Part shown: positions 7,786-15,850 of the stretch, piece after piece
Layout of the letters: every line of letters begins with the position of its first letter
Position numbering within the stretch: the stretch's first letter is position 1
Source: Wenxinia marina DSM 24838
GTDB lineage: Bacteria > Pseudomonadota > Alphaproteobacteria > Rhodobacterales > Rhodobacteraceae
DNA: 64,000 nucleotides
Reading direction: 5' to 3'
Assembly (NCBI RefSeq): GCF_000379485.1
Contig: NZ_KB902310.1
Coordinates: 62,001 to 126,000, forward strand
Position numbers and translations under genes: made by a program
The notes under the pieces: generated by a model
The model's database searches: none
What the model saw: only the letters and a program-made list of their open reading frames with translations
Told to the model about the DNA's origin: nothing

Positions 7786-9321
7786 CTACTCGGCGGCGCG
7801 GAGTTCGAAGCCCCGGTCGATCATGTCCGACGGGGCGACGGGGTAGTCGCCCGAGAAGCAGGCGTCGCAGTAGGCGGGGCGGGCGGGGTCGCGGCCGCCG
7901 GCCTCGCCCACGGCGCGGTAGAGGCCGTCGAGGGAGATGAAGCGCAAGCTGTCCACGCCGAGATGGTCGCGCATCTCGTCCTCGGACATCGTCGCGGCCA
8001 GCAGCTTGGACCGCTCGGGCGTGTCGACGCCGTAGAAGCAGGGCCAGGCGGTCGGCGGGCTGGCGATGCGGAAATGCACCTCGGCCGCGCCGGCGTCGAG
8101 GATCATCTCCTTGATCTTGCGGGAGGTGGTGCCGCGCACCACGCTGTCGTCGACGAGGATCACCCGCTTGCCGCGGATCAGCGCGCGGTTGACGTTCAGC
8201 TTCAGCCGGACGCCCATGTTGCGGATCTGCTCGGTCGGTTCGATGAAGGTGCGGCCCATGTACTGGTTGCGCACGATGCCCATGCCGTAGGGGATGCCGG
8301 ACTGCCGGGCATAGCCGATGGCGGCGGGCGTGCCGCTGTCGGGGACCGGGCAGACGAGATCGGCCTCGACCGGGGCTTCCTTCGCCAGTTCCACCCCGAT
8401 CGCCTCGCGCGTCTCGTAGACCGAGCGGCCGCCCTGGATGGAATCGGGGCGGCTGAAATAGACGTGCTCGAAGATGCAGAAGCGCTGGCGCTTCTGGCGG
8501 AAGGGGAAGTGGCTCTCGACGCCCTCGTCCGAGATCACGACCATCTCGCCGGGGGCGATCTCGCGCAGATACGTGGCGCCGATGATGTCCAGCGCGCAGG
8601 TCTCGGACGCCAGCGCCCAGCCGGGCGCGCCGCCGCCGGTGTCGATCCGGCCGAGGACCAGGGGGCGCACGCCCAGGGGATCGCGCACGCCGATCAGCTT
8701 CGTCCGGGTCATCGCCACCACGCTGAACGCGCCCTCGACCTTGCGCAGCGCCTCTTCCATGCGGTCGGGGATGGTGGCGCCCATCGAGCGGGCCATCAGG
8801 TGGATGATGCACTCGGTGTCGGACGAGGACTGGAAGATCGAGCCGCGGGCGATCAGCTCCTTCCGGAGCGCGTTGGCGTTGGTGATGTTGCCGTTGTGGG
8901 CCACCGCCGCGCCGCCCATCGAGAACTCGCCGAAGAACGGCTGCACGTCGCGGATCGCCGTCTGGCCCTTGTGGCCGGCGGTGGAGTAGCGGACGTGCCC
9001 GATCCCGAGCGAACCGGGCAGGCCCGCGATCACCTCGGGCGAGGTGAAGTTGTCGCGCACGTAGCCCATGCGCCGGTCGGAGTGGAAGCCGGTCCCGGCA
9101 TCGTGGGTGACGATGCCGCCCGCCTCCTGCCCGCGGTGCTGCAGGGCGTGCAGGCCGAGGGCGACGAAGCTGGCCGCGTCCGCGACGCCGATGACGCCGA
9201 AGACGCCGCATTCCTCGCGCAGCTTGTCTCCGTCGGGGTCCCACGCCTCGCGGTCGAAGGGATGGGCGGGCAGGGCGACGTCTGGCAGGGGGGCGGTGCG
9301 GGACGGACGCGGGTCGGACAA
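7786..9321 (-). CDS. purF: Amidophosphoribosyltransferase (PurF)
   Basis: The 511-residue enzyme makes 5-phosphoribosylamine from PRPP and glutamine, the first step of purine synthesis. The Ntn glutaminase nucleophile is Cys38 in REECGVFG, so 37 residues are probably removed autocatalytically. The PRPP-binding motif is VILVDDSVVRGTTS. The C-terminal CDACFSGDYPV resembles the Fe-S-ligand cysteines of the Bacillus-type enzyme. The start codon appears to be TTG at 9321, with GGAG 8 nt upstream; a later start would shorten the propeptide. It lies downstream of cvpA, as in many proteobacteria. Confidence 0.95.
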   Translation of the reverse strand: MSDPRPSRTAPLPDVALPAHPFDREAWDPDGDKLREECGVFGVIGVADAASFVALGLHALQHRGQEAGGIVTHDAGTGFHSDRRMGYVRDNFTSPEVIAGLPGSLGIGHVRYSTAGHKGQTAIRDVQPFFGEFSMGGAAVAHNGNITNANALRKELIARGSIFQSSSDTECIIHLMARSMGATIPDRMEEALRKVEGAFSVVAMTRTKLIGVRDPLGVRPLVLGRIDTGGGAPGWALASETCALDIIGATYLREIAPGEMVVISDEGVESHFPFRQKRQRFCIFEHVYFSRPDSIQGGRSVYETREAIGVELAKEAPVEADLVCPVPDSGTPAAIGYARQSGIPYGMGIVRNQYMGRTFIEPTEQIRNMGVRLKLNVNRALIRGKRVILVDDSVVRGTTSRKIKEMILDAGAAEVHFRIASPPTAWPCFYGVDTPERSKLLAATMSEDEMRDHLGVDSLRFISLDGLYRAVGEAGGRDPARPAYCDACFSGDYPVAPSDMIDRGFELRAAE

Positions 9322-9429
9322 CGGGGCAGCTCCGATTCCGGGGAGGTCGCGCCTGACATAGTCGCTCGGGTCCGGAGTGTCACGAAAGGATCACGAGAAG
9401 GTGCCGCGGTGCGGCGATGCGGCGCCGGA

Positions 9430-9681
9430 TCAGCTGCCGCGCCGGCCCTGGGGGCCGAGGACGCGCGCGGCGTCGGGGTCGCGCGGCACGCCCTTGGGGC
9501 CGCGCGCCGCCGCCATCAGCAGGGTGAGGCCGGCCAGCACCATCAGCAGGATGCCGCCGGCCAGCGCCGCCGTCGCGGCAGTCCAGCCGTCGCTGGCGAG
9601 CGTCCCGGCCAGCGGCGCGAGGAACGGATAGATGCCGAAGAGCAGGACGAAGCCGAGAAGGGCGTAGATTGCGCGGCGCAT
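9430..9681 (-). CDS. Small two-helix membrane protein
   Basis: The 83-residue protein has two hydrophobic segments: residues about 4-25 (YALLGFVLLFGIYPFLAP) and 37-57 (ALAGGILLMVLAGLTLLMAA). A basic C-terminal tail follows. It lies 12 nt after cvpA on the same strand and is presumably in the same transcript. I do not recognise a characterised family. The position between cvpA and purF suggests an accessory membrane role, but there is no direct evidence of function. Confidence 0.7.
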   Translation of the reverse strand: MRRAIYALLGFVLLFGIYPFLAPLAGTLASDGWTAATAALAGGILLMVLAGLTLLMAAARGPKGVPRDPDAARVLGPQGRRGS

Positions 9682-9693
9682 CGGCGTCTCTCC

Positions 9694-10308
9694 TCAGTTG
9701 CCGGCGTCGGCGTCCGGTGCGGCCCCGGGGGCGACGGGGGTGGCGGCCTCGACCGGGGCGCCGCACTCGCCGACCAGCTGCTCGTACTGACGGGTGATCC
9801 AGCCCAACGCCTCTTCGGGGCGCTGGTTCTCGATCTGGCCGGTCCAGTCGGCGAAGATCGCGGCCGAGCGGCTGTTCTCGACCATGTCGATCGACTGCGC
9901 GGCAAGGACCGTGTCGTAGACGAAGAAGCCGACCGCGACGAGGAGGATGCCCCGCAGCACGCCGAACAGGAAGCCGAGGCCCTGGTCGACGCCGCCGAGG
10001 GCGGAGCGCTGGATCACGCCCGAGAAGAGCGGCGTGAAGATCGAGAAGATCACCAGCGCCACGGCGAAGACCGCGGCGAAGGCGGCGATGATCGACAATT
10101 CGCACGAGTCGCCGATGAAGTCGCCCACGACCGGCAGCTGGTTGATCAGCGGCTGCACCTGGTCGGCGAAGATGAAGGCGAGGATGGTGGCGCCGATCCA
10201 GCCGGCGATCGCCAGCGCCTCGCGCACGAAGCCGCGCGAATAGGCGAGCAGCGCGGAAACCACGATGATGAGCGCGACCGCGCCGTCGATCAGGGTGAAG
10301 CCTTCCAT
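9694..10308 (-). CDS. cvpA: CvpA family membrane protein
   Basis: The 204-residue protein has four predicted membrane helices in the first about 135 residues, beginning FTLIDGAVALIIVVSALLAY. It includes the family-typical YSRGFVREALAIAGWI segment. A Pro/Ala-rich tail follows. CvpA is needed for colicin V production and envelope stress tolerance in enterobacteria; its molecular activity is unclear. It starts 7 nt after the radA stop, and purF lies two genes downstream, matching the common cvpA-purF pairing. Confidence 0.93.
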   Translation of the reverse strand: MEGFTLIDGAVALIIVVSALLAYSRGFVREALAIAGWIGATILAFIFADQVQPLINQLPVVGDFIGDSCELSIIAAFAAVFAVALVIFSIFTPLFSGVIQRSALGGVDQGLGFLFGVLRGILLVAVGFFVYDTVLAAQSIDMVENSRSAAIFADWTGQIENQRPEEALGWITRQYEQLVGECGAPVEAATPVAPGAAPDADAGN

Positions 10309-10315
10309 CTGCCCT

Positions 10316-11689
10316 CTATCCTCGTCCCGGGGTTGCGTCCCCGAAGGTGTCCGTCACGAAGCCCGGCACGTCCCGGACCTCCCTGAGCGCCAGCCCGTGG
10401 GACGCGCCCCGCCGCGTCCGGGCGGGCAGGATGGCCGTGGAGAAACCAAGTTTGGCTGCTTCCTTCAAGCGATTCTCCGTCTGCGCGACGTCACGGACTC
10501 CACCGGACAGGGCAAGTTCGCCGAAAATGACACACTCCTGTGGCAGGGCCGCGTCCTCGCGCGCGGAGACGAGCGCCGCGGCGACGGCGAGGTCGGCTGC
10601 GGGTTCGGTCACCCGCAGGCCGCCGGCGACGTTGAGGTAGACGTCCGTCCCGGCGAAGGACAGGCCGGCCCGGGCCTCGAGGACGGCCAGGATCATCGCC
10701 AGGCGCGAGCCGTCCCAGCCGACGACGCTGCGCCGCGGGCTGCCGCCGGGGGCGGGGGCGACGAGGGCCTGGATCTCGCACAGGATCGGGCGCGTGCCCT
10801 CGATCCCGGCGAAGACGGCGGCGCCCGGCACCGGCGCGCCGCGCTCGCCCAGGAACAGGGCCGAGGGGTTGCGCACCTCGATCAGGCCCTTGCCGGTCAT
10901 CTCGAAGACGCCGATCTCGTCCGCCGGGCCGAAGCGGTTCTTGTGGGCGCGCAGGATCCGCCAGGAGCCGCCGCGATCGCCCTCGAAGTAGAGGACGCAG
11001 TCGACCATGTGCTCGACCACCCGAGGGCCGGCGAGGGCGCCCTCCTTGGTGACGTGGCCGACCATGACGACCGAGATGCCGCGCCGCTTGGCCGCCTGGG
11101 TCAGCTCGTGCGCGGCGGCGCGGACCTGGGAGACCGAGCCGGGGGCGGCGTCGACGCTGTCGGACCACATGGTCTGGATCGAGTCGATGATGGCGAGGTC
11201 CGGCTGCTCGGCCTCGAGCGTGGCCAGGATGCGGCCCAGCGACGTTTCGGCGGCGAGCATGACGGGGCTGCCTTCGAGCCCGAGGCGGCGGGCCCGCATC
11301 TGCACCTGCCCGACCGATTCCTCGCCGGTGACGTAGATCACCTTCAGCCCCTGTCGCGCGAAGCGAGCGGAGGCCTGCAGCAGCAGCGTCGACTTGCCGA
11401 TGCCGGGATCGCCGCCGACGAGGAGGGCGGAGGCCTTGACGAGGCCGCCGCCGAGGACGCGGTCCAGCTCCTCGACGCCGGCCCTCGTGCGCGGCGGCTC
11501 GGGCTCGGCGCTGCCGAGGTCGGTGAGGTCCAGCGCGGCGCCGCGGGCCTGCCGTTTGCCGGCGGGGCCGGGGGCGAGGGGCGCCTCCTCGCGGATCGTG
11601 TTCCACTCGCCACAGGCGTCGCAGCGGCCGGACCACTTGCCGTGGGTCGCGCCGCAGGACTGGCAGACGTAGAGGGCATCCCTGGCCAT
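10316..11689 (-). CDS. radA: DNA repair protein RadA (Sms)
   Basis: The 457-residue protein is a hexameric RecA-like helicase that promotes branch migration during recombinational repair. It has an N-terminal C4 zinc finger (Cys9, 12, 23, 26). Walker A is GGDPGIGKST (about 92-101), and the RadA-specific KNRFG motif lies at about 250-254. A C-terminal Lon-protease-like domain follows. Length and domain order are standard. It is the first gene of a run radA-cvpA-small membrane protein. Upstream lies copy B of the 240-bp intergenic element. Confidence 0.95.
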   Translation of the reverse strand: MARDALYVCQSCGATHGKWSGRCDACGEWNTIREEAPLAPGPAGKRQARGAALDLTDLGSAEPEPPRTRAGVEELDRVLGGGLVKASALLVGGDPGIGKSTLLLQASARFARQGLKVIYVTGEESVGQVQMRARRLGLEGSPVMLAAETSLGRILATLEAEQPDLAIIDSIQTMWSDSVDAAPGSVSQVRAAAHELTQAAKRRGISVVMVGHVTKEGALAGPRVVEHMVDCVLYFEGDRGGSWRILRAHKNRFGPADEIGVFEMTGKGLIEVRNPSALFLGERGAPVPGAAVFAGIEGTRPILCEIQALVAPAPGGSPRRSVVGWDGSRLAMILAVLEARAGLSFAGTDVYLNVAGGLRVTEPAADLAVAAALVSAREDAALPQECVIFGELALSGGVRDVAQTENRLKEAAKLGFSTAILPARTRRGASHGLALREVRDVPGFVTDTFGDATPGRG

Positions 11690-11729
11690 GGCGCGCTACA
11701 TCGCCGATGCGGGGGGCGCGGGCAATGGG

Positions 11730-11967
11730 GCCGGCGTCCGGCGCTCGCGCTGCGCGCATCGCCCCGCCCGCCGTCCCGTCGTGGGGGCTCCTGCCGATGG
11801 CGTCGGGCGTGGCGGATGGTTGCGCCTTTGCTTGGGAAGCGGTTCAGGGGCAGGTGTGCCCCTGAACGCGCCTCCCGTCAGCGTGATGCGATTCGCCGGA
11901 GCGTCAAGGATACCCGGCTGTCGCCGGCGCGCTGACGCGCGTCCTTGACCCTCCGCCGAATCGCGGA
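11730..11967 (+). repeat. Dispersed ~240-bp intergenic element, copy B
   Basis: Copy B lies between the radA start and the stop of the 130-residue membrane-protein gene. Its first hairpin is perfect in the centre (GTTCAGGGGCA ... TGCCCCTGAAC, 11842-11869). Long arms 11889-11911 and 11943-11965 pair over 23 positions with two C:C mismatches. They enclose the hairpin GCGCG-CTGA-CGCGC. It is most similar to copy C over the CTTTGCTTGGGAAGCGG lead-in. Confidence 0.85.
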
Positions 11968-11979
11968 AGGGGCGCGGGC

Positions 11980-12372
11980 TCAGCCGTAGAGGCTGTAGGC
12001 CCAGAGGCCGAGCAGGGCGAGGAGGGCGAGGATGTGCAGGACGTCGATGCCCCAGAAGCGGCGGCCGGTTGCGTAGCTGGACAGCAGCAGCGGCAGCGAG
12101 GCCGAGGCGAGGGCGAGGAGGCCGCCCCAGGCGTTGCGCCAGCGGCTGCCCCAGGCCACCAGCGGGCTGTCGTAGACGTTCAGCCAGCCGGGGACGATCT
12201 GCACCGCGATGCCGAGGGTGGCGATGACTGCCGCCAGCAGCGCCAGCCAGCGCGCGGCGCGGCGGGCGAAGGCGACGCGGACCAGCGCCAGGACCAGCAC
12301 GAACGGCAGCCACGCGGTCTGCTTCACGGCGAAGAAGACGAGCAGGACCGGGTCGGGGCGCAGGAAATCCAT
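11980..12372 (-). CDS. Four-helix integral membrane protein
   Basis: The 130-residue protein has four hydrophobic segments, at roughly 8-32, 40-60, 80-100 and 108-128. Charged residues between them suggest a small polytopic inner-membrane protein. I do not recognise the family. It lies between alr and radA on the same strand. Its start codon is 1 nt beyond the stop of a 42-residue ORF that is itself coupled to alr, so alr, the tiny ORF and this gene look like one translated unit. Confidence 0.75.
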   Translation of the reverse strand: MDFLRPDPVLLVFFAVKQTAWLPFVLVLALVRVAFARRAARWLALLAAVIATLGIAVQIVPGWLNVYDSPLVAWGSRWRNAWGGLLALASASLPLLLSSYATGRRFWGIDVLHILALLALLGLWAYSLYG

Positions 12373-12373
12373 C

Positions 12374-12502
12374 TCAGGCTCGCGCGCAGATCGGGCCGTC
12401 GGCGCGGCCGTGGATGACCGGCTGAGAGCCGGGATCGGGGGCGGGGGCGGGAGCGGGGGCGGCGCGGCCGCGGACGGGCGCTGGGGCGGGCCGCGCGCTC
12501 AC
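12374..12502 (-). CDS. Possible 42-residue peptide translationally coupled to alr
   Basis: The GTG at 12502 overlaps the alr stop by 4 nt (GTGA), and the stop codon (TGA) is 1 nt before the next gene's ATG. The peptide is a Pro/Ala-rich stretch followed by [17 protein letters not shown]. It is too short and too biased in composition to assign. The gap-free packing between two real genes is the main argument for translation. It may equally be read-through filler in a GC-rich region. Confidence 0.35.
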   Translation of the reverse strand: MSARPAPAPVRGRAAPAPAPAPDPGSQPVIHGRADGPICARA

Positions 12503-13533
12503 CCCGTGTAGCGCCGCTCGTAGCGGGCGCCGAGGGAGGTCAGCACCTCGTAGCCGATCGTGCCGCAGGCGGCGGCGAGATCGTCGACGCGCTGGTGCTC
12601 GTCCAGCACCGCGAGCGTCTCCGGGATCTCGGGCAGGTCGGTGATGTCGACTGTGATCAGGTCCATCGAGATCCGCCCCACCGCCGGGCAGGGCGTCCGG
12701 CCGTGCCACAGGCGCAGTCCGCCCTGCAGCGCGCGGGGCAGGCCGTCGGCGTAGCCGGCGGCGACGGTGGCGATCCGGGAGGGGCGCGCCGCCTGCCAGG
12801 AATTGCCGTAGCCCACGACCTCACCCTCACCGAGCTCGCGCACCTGCACGACGGGCAGATCGAGGCGGACGACGGGGTGCGCGCCGTCGAACGGCAGGCC
12901 GCCGTAAAGGCCGACGCCGGGGCGGGTCAGGTCGAACTGGTAGTCGGCGCCCAGCTGGATGCCGCCCGTCGCGGCCAGCGAGCGCGGCACGCCGAGGCCG
13001 TCGGTCATCTGCCGGAAGAGGTCGAGCTGGTAGGCGTTCATCGGGTGGTCGGGCTCGTCCGCGCAGGCGAGGTGGCTCATCAGCAGGATCGGGCGCTGCT
13101 GCAGGGCGATCTCGGCCACCGCGACCCATTCGTCCCACTCCATTCCCAGCCGGTTCATGCCGGTGTCCAGCTGGATGCCGAACGGGTGGCCCGGCAGCGC
13201 CTCGAAGTGCCGGGTGAGCTGGTCGAGCGAGTTCAGCATCGGCGTCAGCATCAGATCGCCGATCATGTCGGTGTCGCCGCGCATGTGGCCGGAAAAGACG
13301 CCGATCTCGGGGCCCGGGCCCACCGCCTGGCGCACCTTCGCGCCTTCGGAGGCCATCGCCACGAAGAACCGTCGGCAGCCGGCATGCGCCAGCGTCCGCG
13401 CCACCCGGTCGGCGCCGAGGCCGTAGCCGTCGGCCTTGACCACCGCGCCGGTCTCGCACGCGGTCAGGGCGTCGAGCGCCTGCCAGTTGGCGGCGATTGC
13501 CGAGAGGTCGATGGTGAGCTGCCCGCTGGCCAT
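12499..13533 (-). CDS. alr: Alanine racemase
   Basis: The 344-residue PLP enzyme interconverts L- and D-alanine for peptidoglycan. The PLP lysine is Lys33 in [20 protein letters not shown] and the C-terminal GRISMDL/VDITDL block match the family. The ATG at 13533 begins [10 protein letters not shown], just before the first strand; the longer upstream frame is low-complexity and was not used. D-Ala made here feeds Ddl (45.2 kb). Downstream genes are tightly packed. Confidence 0.95.
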   Translation of the reverse strand: MASGQLTIDLSAIAANWQALDALTACETGAVVKADGYGLGADRVARTLAHAGCRRFFVAMASEGAKVRQAVGPGPEIGVFSGHMRGDTDMIGDLMLTPMLNSLDQLTRHFEALPGHPFGIQLDTGMNRLGMEWDEWVAVAEIALQQRPILLMSHLACADEPDHPMNAYQLDLFRQMTDGLGVPRSLAATGGIQLGADYQFDLTRPGVGLYGGLPFDGAHPVVRLDLPVVQVRELGEGEVVGYGNSWQAARPSRIATVAAGYADGLPRALQGGLRLWHGRTPCPAVGRISMDLITVDITDLPEIPETLAVLDEHQRVDDLAAACGTIGYEVLTSLGARYERRYTG

Positions 13534-13651
13534 GGCGCCCCTTCTGGCAGGGGCGGGGGAGGCGGGCAAGTCCGTACGCTCCCGGCCGCGCCCGGGACCC
13601 GGGACGCGCCGCCCCGGTTGGCCTTCCCTACCAAGGAGAGAGGCGCACCCC

Positions 13652-14311
13652 ATGTCCTACATCCGCTTCGGACTGATGATCCTTACCTCGACCCTGGTGA
13701 TGTTCGTCCTGATGTACCTCAACACCTACGCCTGGGAGCATGTGTCCTTCTCCGAGACGCGGGTCTGCACGGCGATCCTGATGGGTGCCGTCATGGCGGT
13801 CATCATGCTGGCCTACATGCCGGGGATGTACACGAACCGCGCGGCGAACGCCGCGATCTTCGTCGGCGCGGTGACCGTCTTCGCGCTGTCGCTGTGGCTG
13901 GTGCGCAGCCAGGTCACGGTGTCGGGCATCAGCTACATGCGGGCGATGATCCCGCACCATTCGATCGCGGTCATGACGTCCGAGCGGGCGGGGATCGAGG
14001 ACGCTCGGGTCCGCAAGCTGGCGGACGAGATCATCGGCGCACAGCGGCGCGAGATCGCCGAGATGCGCTACCTCGTGGCTCATGTGCCCGAGGATCGGGC
14101 GGCCGAAGTATATCAGGACCCCGAGCCGCAGGTGGGCGGCGTCGATGCGGCCCACTCGAACATGCTGCCGGCGCGGCTCGACCCCGCGTCGCTGACCGCA
14201 TCGCAGGCCGCCGAGGCGATGACCGGCCCGCCTGCACCTTCAACCGCAGCCCCGAGACCGACCCCATCCTCTGGGCCGGTGTGGACGGGACGGCGGCGGC
14301 GATGCTGCTGA
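13652..14311 (+). CDS. DUF305-domain membrane protein, reading frame shifted near its C-terminus
   Basis: The 219-residue frame starts at ATG 13652, after AAGGAGAGAGG. It has three hydrophobic helices in the first about 85 residues ([56 protein letters not shown]). The DUF305 ferritin-like helix follows: [19 protein letters not shown] then [16 protein letters not shown]. Members are linked to metal, often copper, stress, but the role here is not shown. From about 14230 the frame turns into Ala/Pro-rich noise. The next frame (14230-14487) continues with a sensible protein sequence, so a base has probably been lost there, or the gene ends in a decayed tail. Confidence 0.75.
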   Translation: MSYIRFGLMILTSTLVMFVLMYLNTYAWEHVSFSETRVCTAILMGAVMAVIMLAYMPGMYTNRAANAAIFVGAVTVFALSLWLVRSQVTVSGISYMRAMIPHHSIAVMTSERAGIEDARVRKLADEIIGAQRREIAEMRYLVAHVPEDRAAEVYQDPEPQVGGVDAAHSNMLPARLDPASLTASQAAEAMTGPPAPSTAAPRPTPSSGPVWTGRRRRCC

Positions 14312-14487
14312 ACGGCGTGCTGGTGCCGCTGGAGGGGCAGGGCGATCTGGCCTTCGCGGCGGACGGGGTGTCGATGACCGTGACGCCGCTCGGCGCGGAC
14401 GCCGACTGGCGCTCCGACGCGGAGCTGGTCTTTGCGCTGCAGGACGTGCCTACGGTGGGCTACCGGGGCTTCTGGTCCTGCGATTAG
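14230..14487 (+). pseudogene. Out-of-frame C-terminal continuation of the DUF305 gene
   Basis: In the frame set at 14230 the sequence reads [17 protein letters not shown], then [20 protein letters not shown], ending VGYRGFWSCD before TAG at 14485-14487. This looks like a folded beta domain, not shadow noise. It starts exactly where the DUF305 frame loses sense. Re-reading the G at 14230 (one missing base) joins EAMTGP directly to ACTF. There is no good start codon with a ribosome site; GTG 14281 would cut the domain. The stop overlaps the stop of the opposite gene by 4 nt. Confidence 0.6.
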
Positions 14488-15359
14488 GTGGCGTCGTCCG
14501 GCACGTCCGGCGCCTCGGGCAGGTCGTCGGGCGTGGTGACGAGGTCGTAGCGGTCCAGTTCCTCCGGCAGCAGGAGGTAGATCTCCTCCGGCGGCGTCAT
14601 CAGGGCCGGCTGCATCAGGCCCGGATCGACGCCCATCTCGATCAGGTAGGCCATCACCTCGCCCTGGCCGCGCTGGATGTCCGACACGGCGAGGAAGGCG
14701 GGCAGGGCGGTGTTCTCGTCGAAATAATGCTGGTGCACGCCGACCCAGGCACCTTCCTCGACCGTCCGCTCGGTCCCGGCGGCAAGGATGTAGGGACAGG
14801 CGGAGAGGCAGATGTCGCTTTGCGTCATCGCGGTGTCGACGCCCGCCTCGCGCAGCCAGTCCCCGATCGCCAGCGCGTCCGCCACCGATCCGCCGGGCGA
14901 GTTCAGGAAGACGCGAAGCGGCGGCTCCAGCGTCAGCTCCTCGGCGAGGCGCGCGGCGTCTCCGGGGGCGATCTGGCCGGTCAGGACGAGGGCGGGGGCG
15001 TCCTGCCACGTCGTGAACTCGGCGAGGAGGCGGGTCGGCATCGTGTCGGTCGCGGGCAGCGGGCGCGACCCCGGCGGCGCCTCCCGCGGGGAGATGCGGG
15101 CGGGGGAATAGCGGCGGGTCTGATCGCCGGGCCGGGCCGGCTGGGTGAGGGAGGGGGCGGACGAGGGGGACAGCGCCAGCGGCAGGACGCGGGCAAGGTC
15201 CGAGCCGAACAGGATCAGCGCGAACATGACCTGCACGCCGAGGATGGCGTAGAGCCACTTGCGCGTCTCGCCGCTGGCCTGGCGCGGCTCCGGCGCCGCC
15301 TCGGCGTCCGTCCCGGCCGCGCTGCTGGCGCCGGCGGCGCGCCTGCGGCGCCACCTCAT
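14484..15359 (-). CDS. Membrane-anchored ClpP/crotonase-fold protease-like protein (COG3904-like)
   Basis: The 291-residue protein has a basic N-terminus, one membrane helix at about 37-57 (WLYAILGVQVMFALILFG), a Pro-rich linker, then a periplasmic ClpP-like domain. Its features are LNSPGGSV (oxyanion/handle region), ICLSACPYILAAG with the candidate nucleophile Ser, and VGVHQHYF with the candidate His. Homologues are annotated as periplasmic ClpP-like or COG3904 proteins; substrate and activity are unproven. The ATG overlaps the stop of the SRPBCC gene (ATGA). The stop overlaps the convergent DUF305 remnant by 4 nt. Confidence 0.75.
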   Translation of the reverse strand: MRWRRRRAAGASSAAGTDAEAAPEPRQASGETRKWLYAILGVQVMFALILFGSDLARVLPLALSPSSAPSLTQPARPGDQTRRYSPARISPREAPPGSRPLPATDTMPTRLLAEFTTWQDAPALVLTGQIAPGDAARLAEELTLEPPLRVFLNSPGGSVADALAIGDWLREAGVDTAMTQSDICLSACPYILAAGTERTVEEGAWVGVHQHYFDENTALPAFLAVSDIQRGQGEVMAYLIEMGVDPGLMQPALMTPPEEIYLLLPEELDRYDLVTTPDDLPEAPDVPDDAT

Positions 15360-15850
15360 CCCTCCACCAACTCCCGCAGCTGGTGAAGGCTGTGGTCCCA
15401 GCCGTGCCGGTTGGCGACGGGGTCGATGGCCGGCGGGATGTTGCGGCAGACCGCCCGCAGGCGCGTGCCGAAGGTCGTCTCCTCCAGCGTGATCTCCACC
15501 TCCATCTCGCCGCGCAGGCCGGGATCGTCGCCGTCGAAGGTGAAGACCTCGACCAGCCGCGACGGCGGCTCGACCTCGACGAAGCGGCCCCGGCAGACGT
15601 CGCCAGCCGGCGTCTTGGCCTCGTCCGCGCGCTCGGGCGGCATCGTCAGCACGTAGTGGATGGCGCCGCCGGGGCGGGCGTCGAAGGCGTGCATCTCGCA
15701 GGTCATCGGCGGCGGAGGCAGCCAGCGCAGGGCGAGGTCGGGGGTCGTCAGCGCCTCGAAGACCTTCTGGGGCGAGGCGGCGATCGAGATCTCGTTCTCG
15801 CTGTGGCCCCCCGCGCCGCCGGTGCCCGTGATCATGTCGTGCCCGCTCAT
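15356..15850 (-). CDS. SRPBCC (AHSA1-like) domain protein
   Basis: The 164-residue single-domain protein has the START/AHSA1 pattern. It shows ASPQKVFEALTTPDLALRWLPPP near the N-terminus, GGAIHYVL and GRFVEVEPPSRLVEVFTF in the sheet, and a C-terminal helix HGWDHSLHQLRELVE. Such proteins bind hydrophobic ligands or act as Hsp90-like co-chaperones; the ligand is unknown. The start MSGHDM at 15850 overlaps the stop of the upstream membrane-protein gene (ATGA), and the stop overlaps the downstream protease-like gene in the same way. The three are almost certainly one operon. Confidence 0.85.
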   Translation of the reverse strand: MSGHDMITGTGGAGGHSENEISIAASPQKVFEALTTPDLALRWLPPPPMTCEMHAFDARPGGAIHYVLTMPPERADEAKTPAGDVCRGRFVEVEPPSRLVEVFTFDGDDPGLRGEMEVEITLEETTFGTRLRAVCRNIPPAIDPVANRHGWDHSLHQLRELVEG

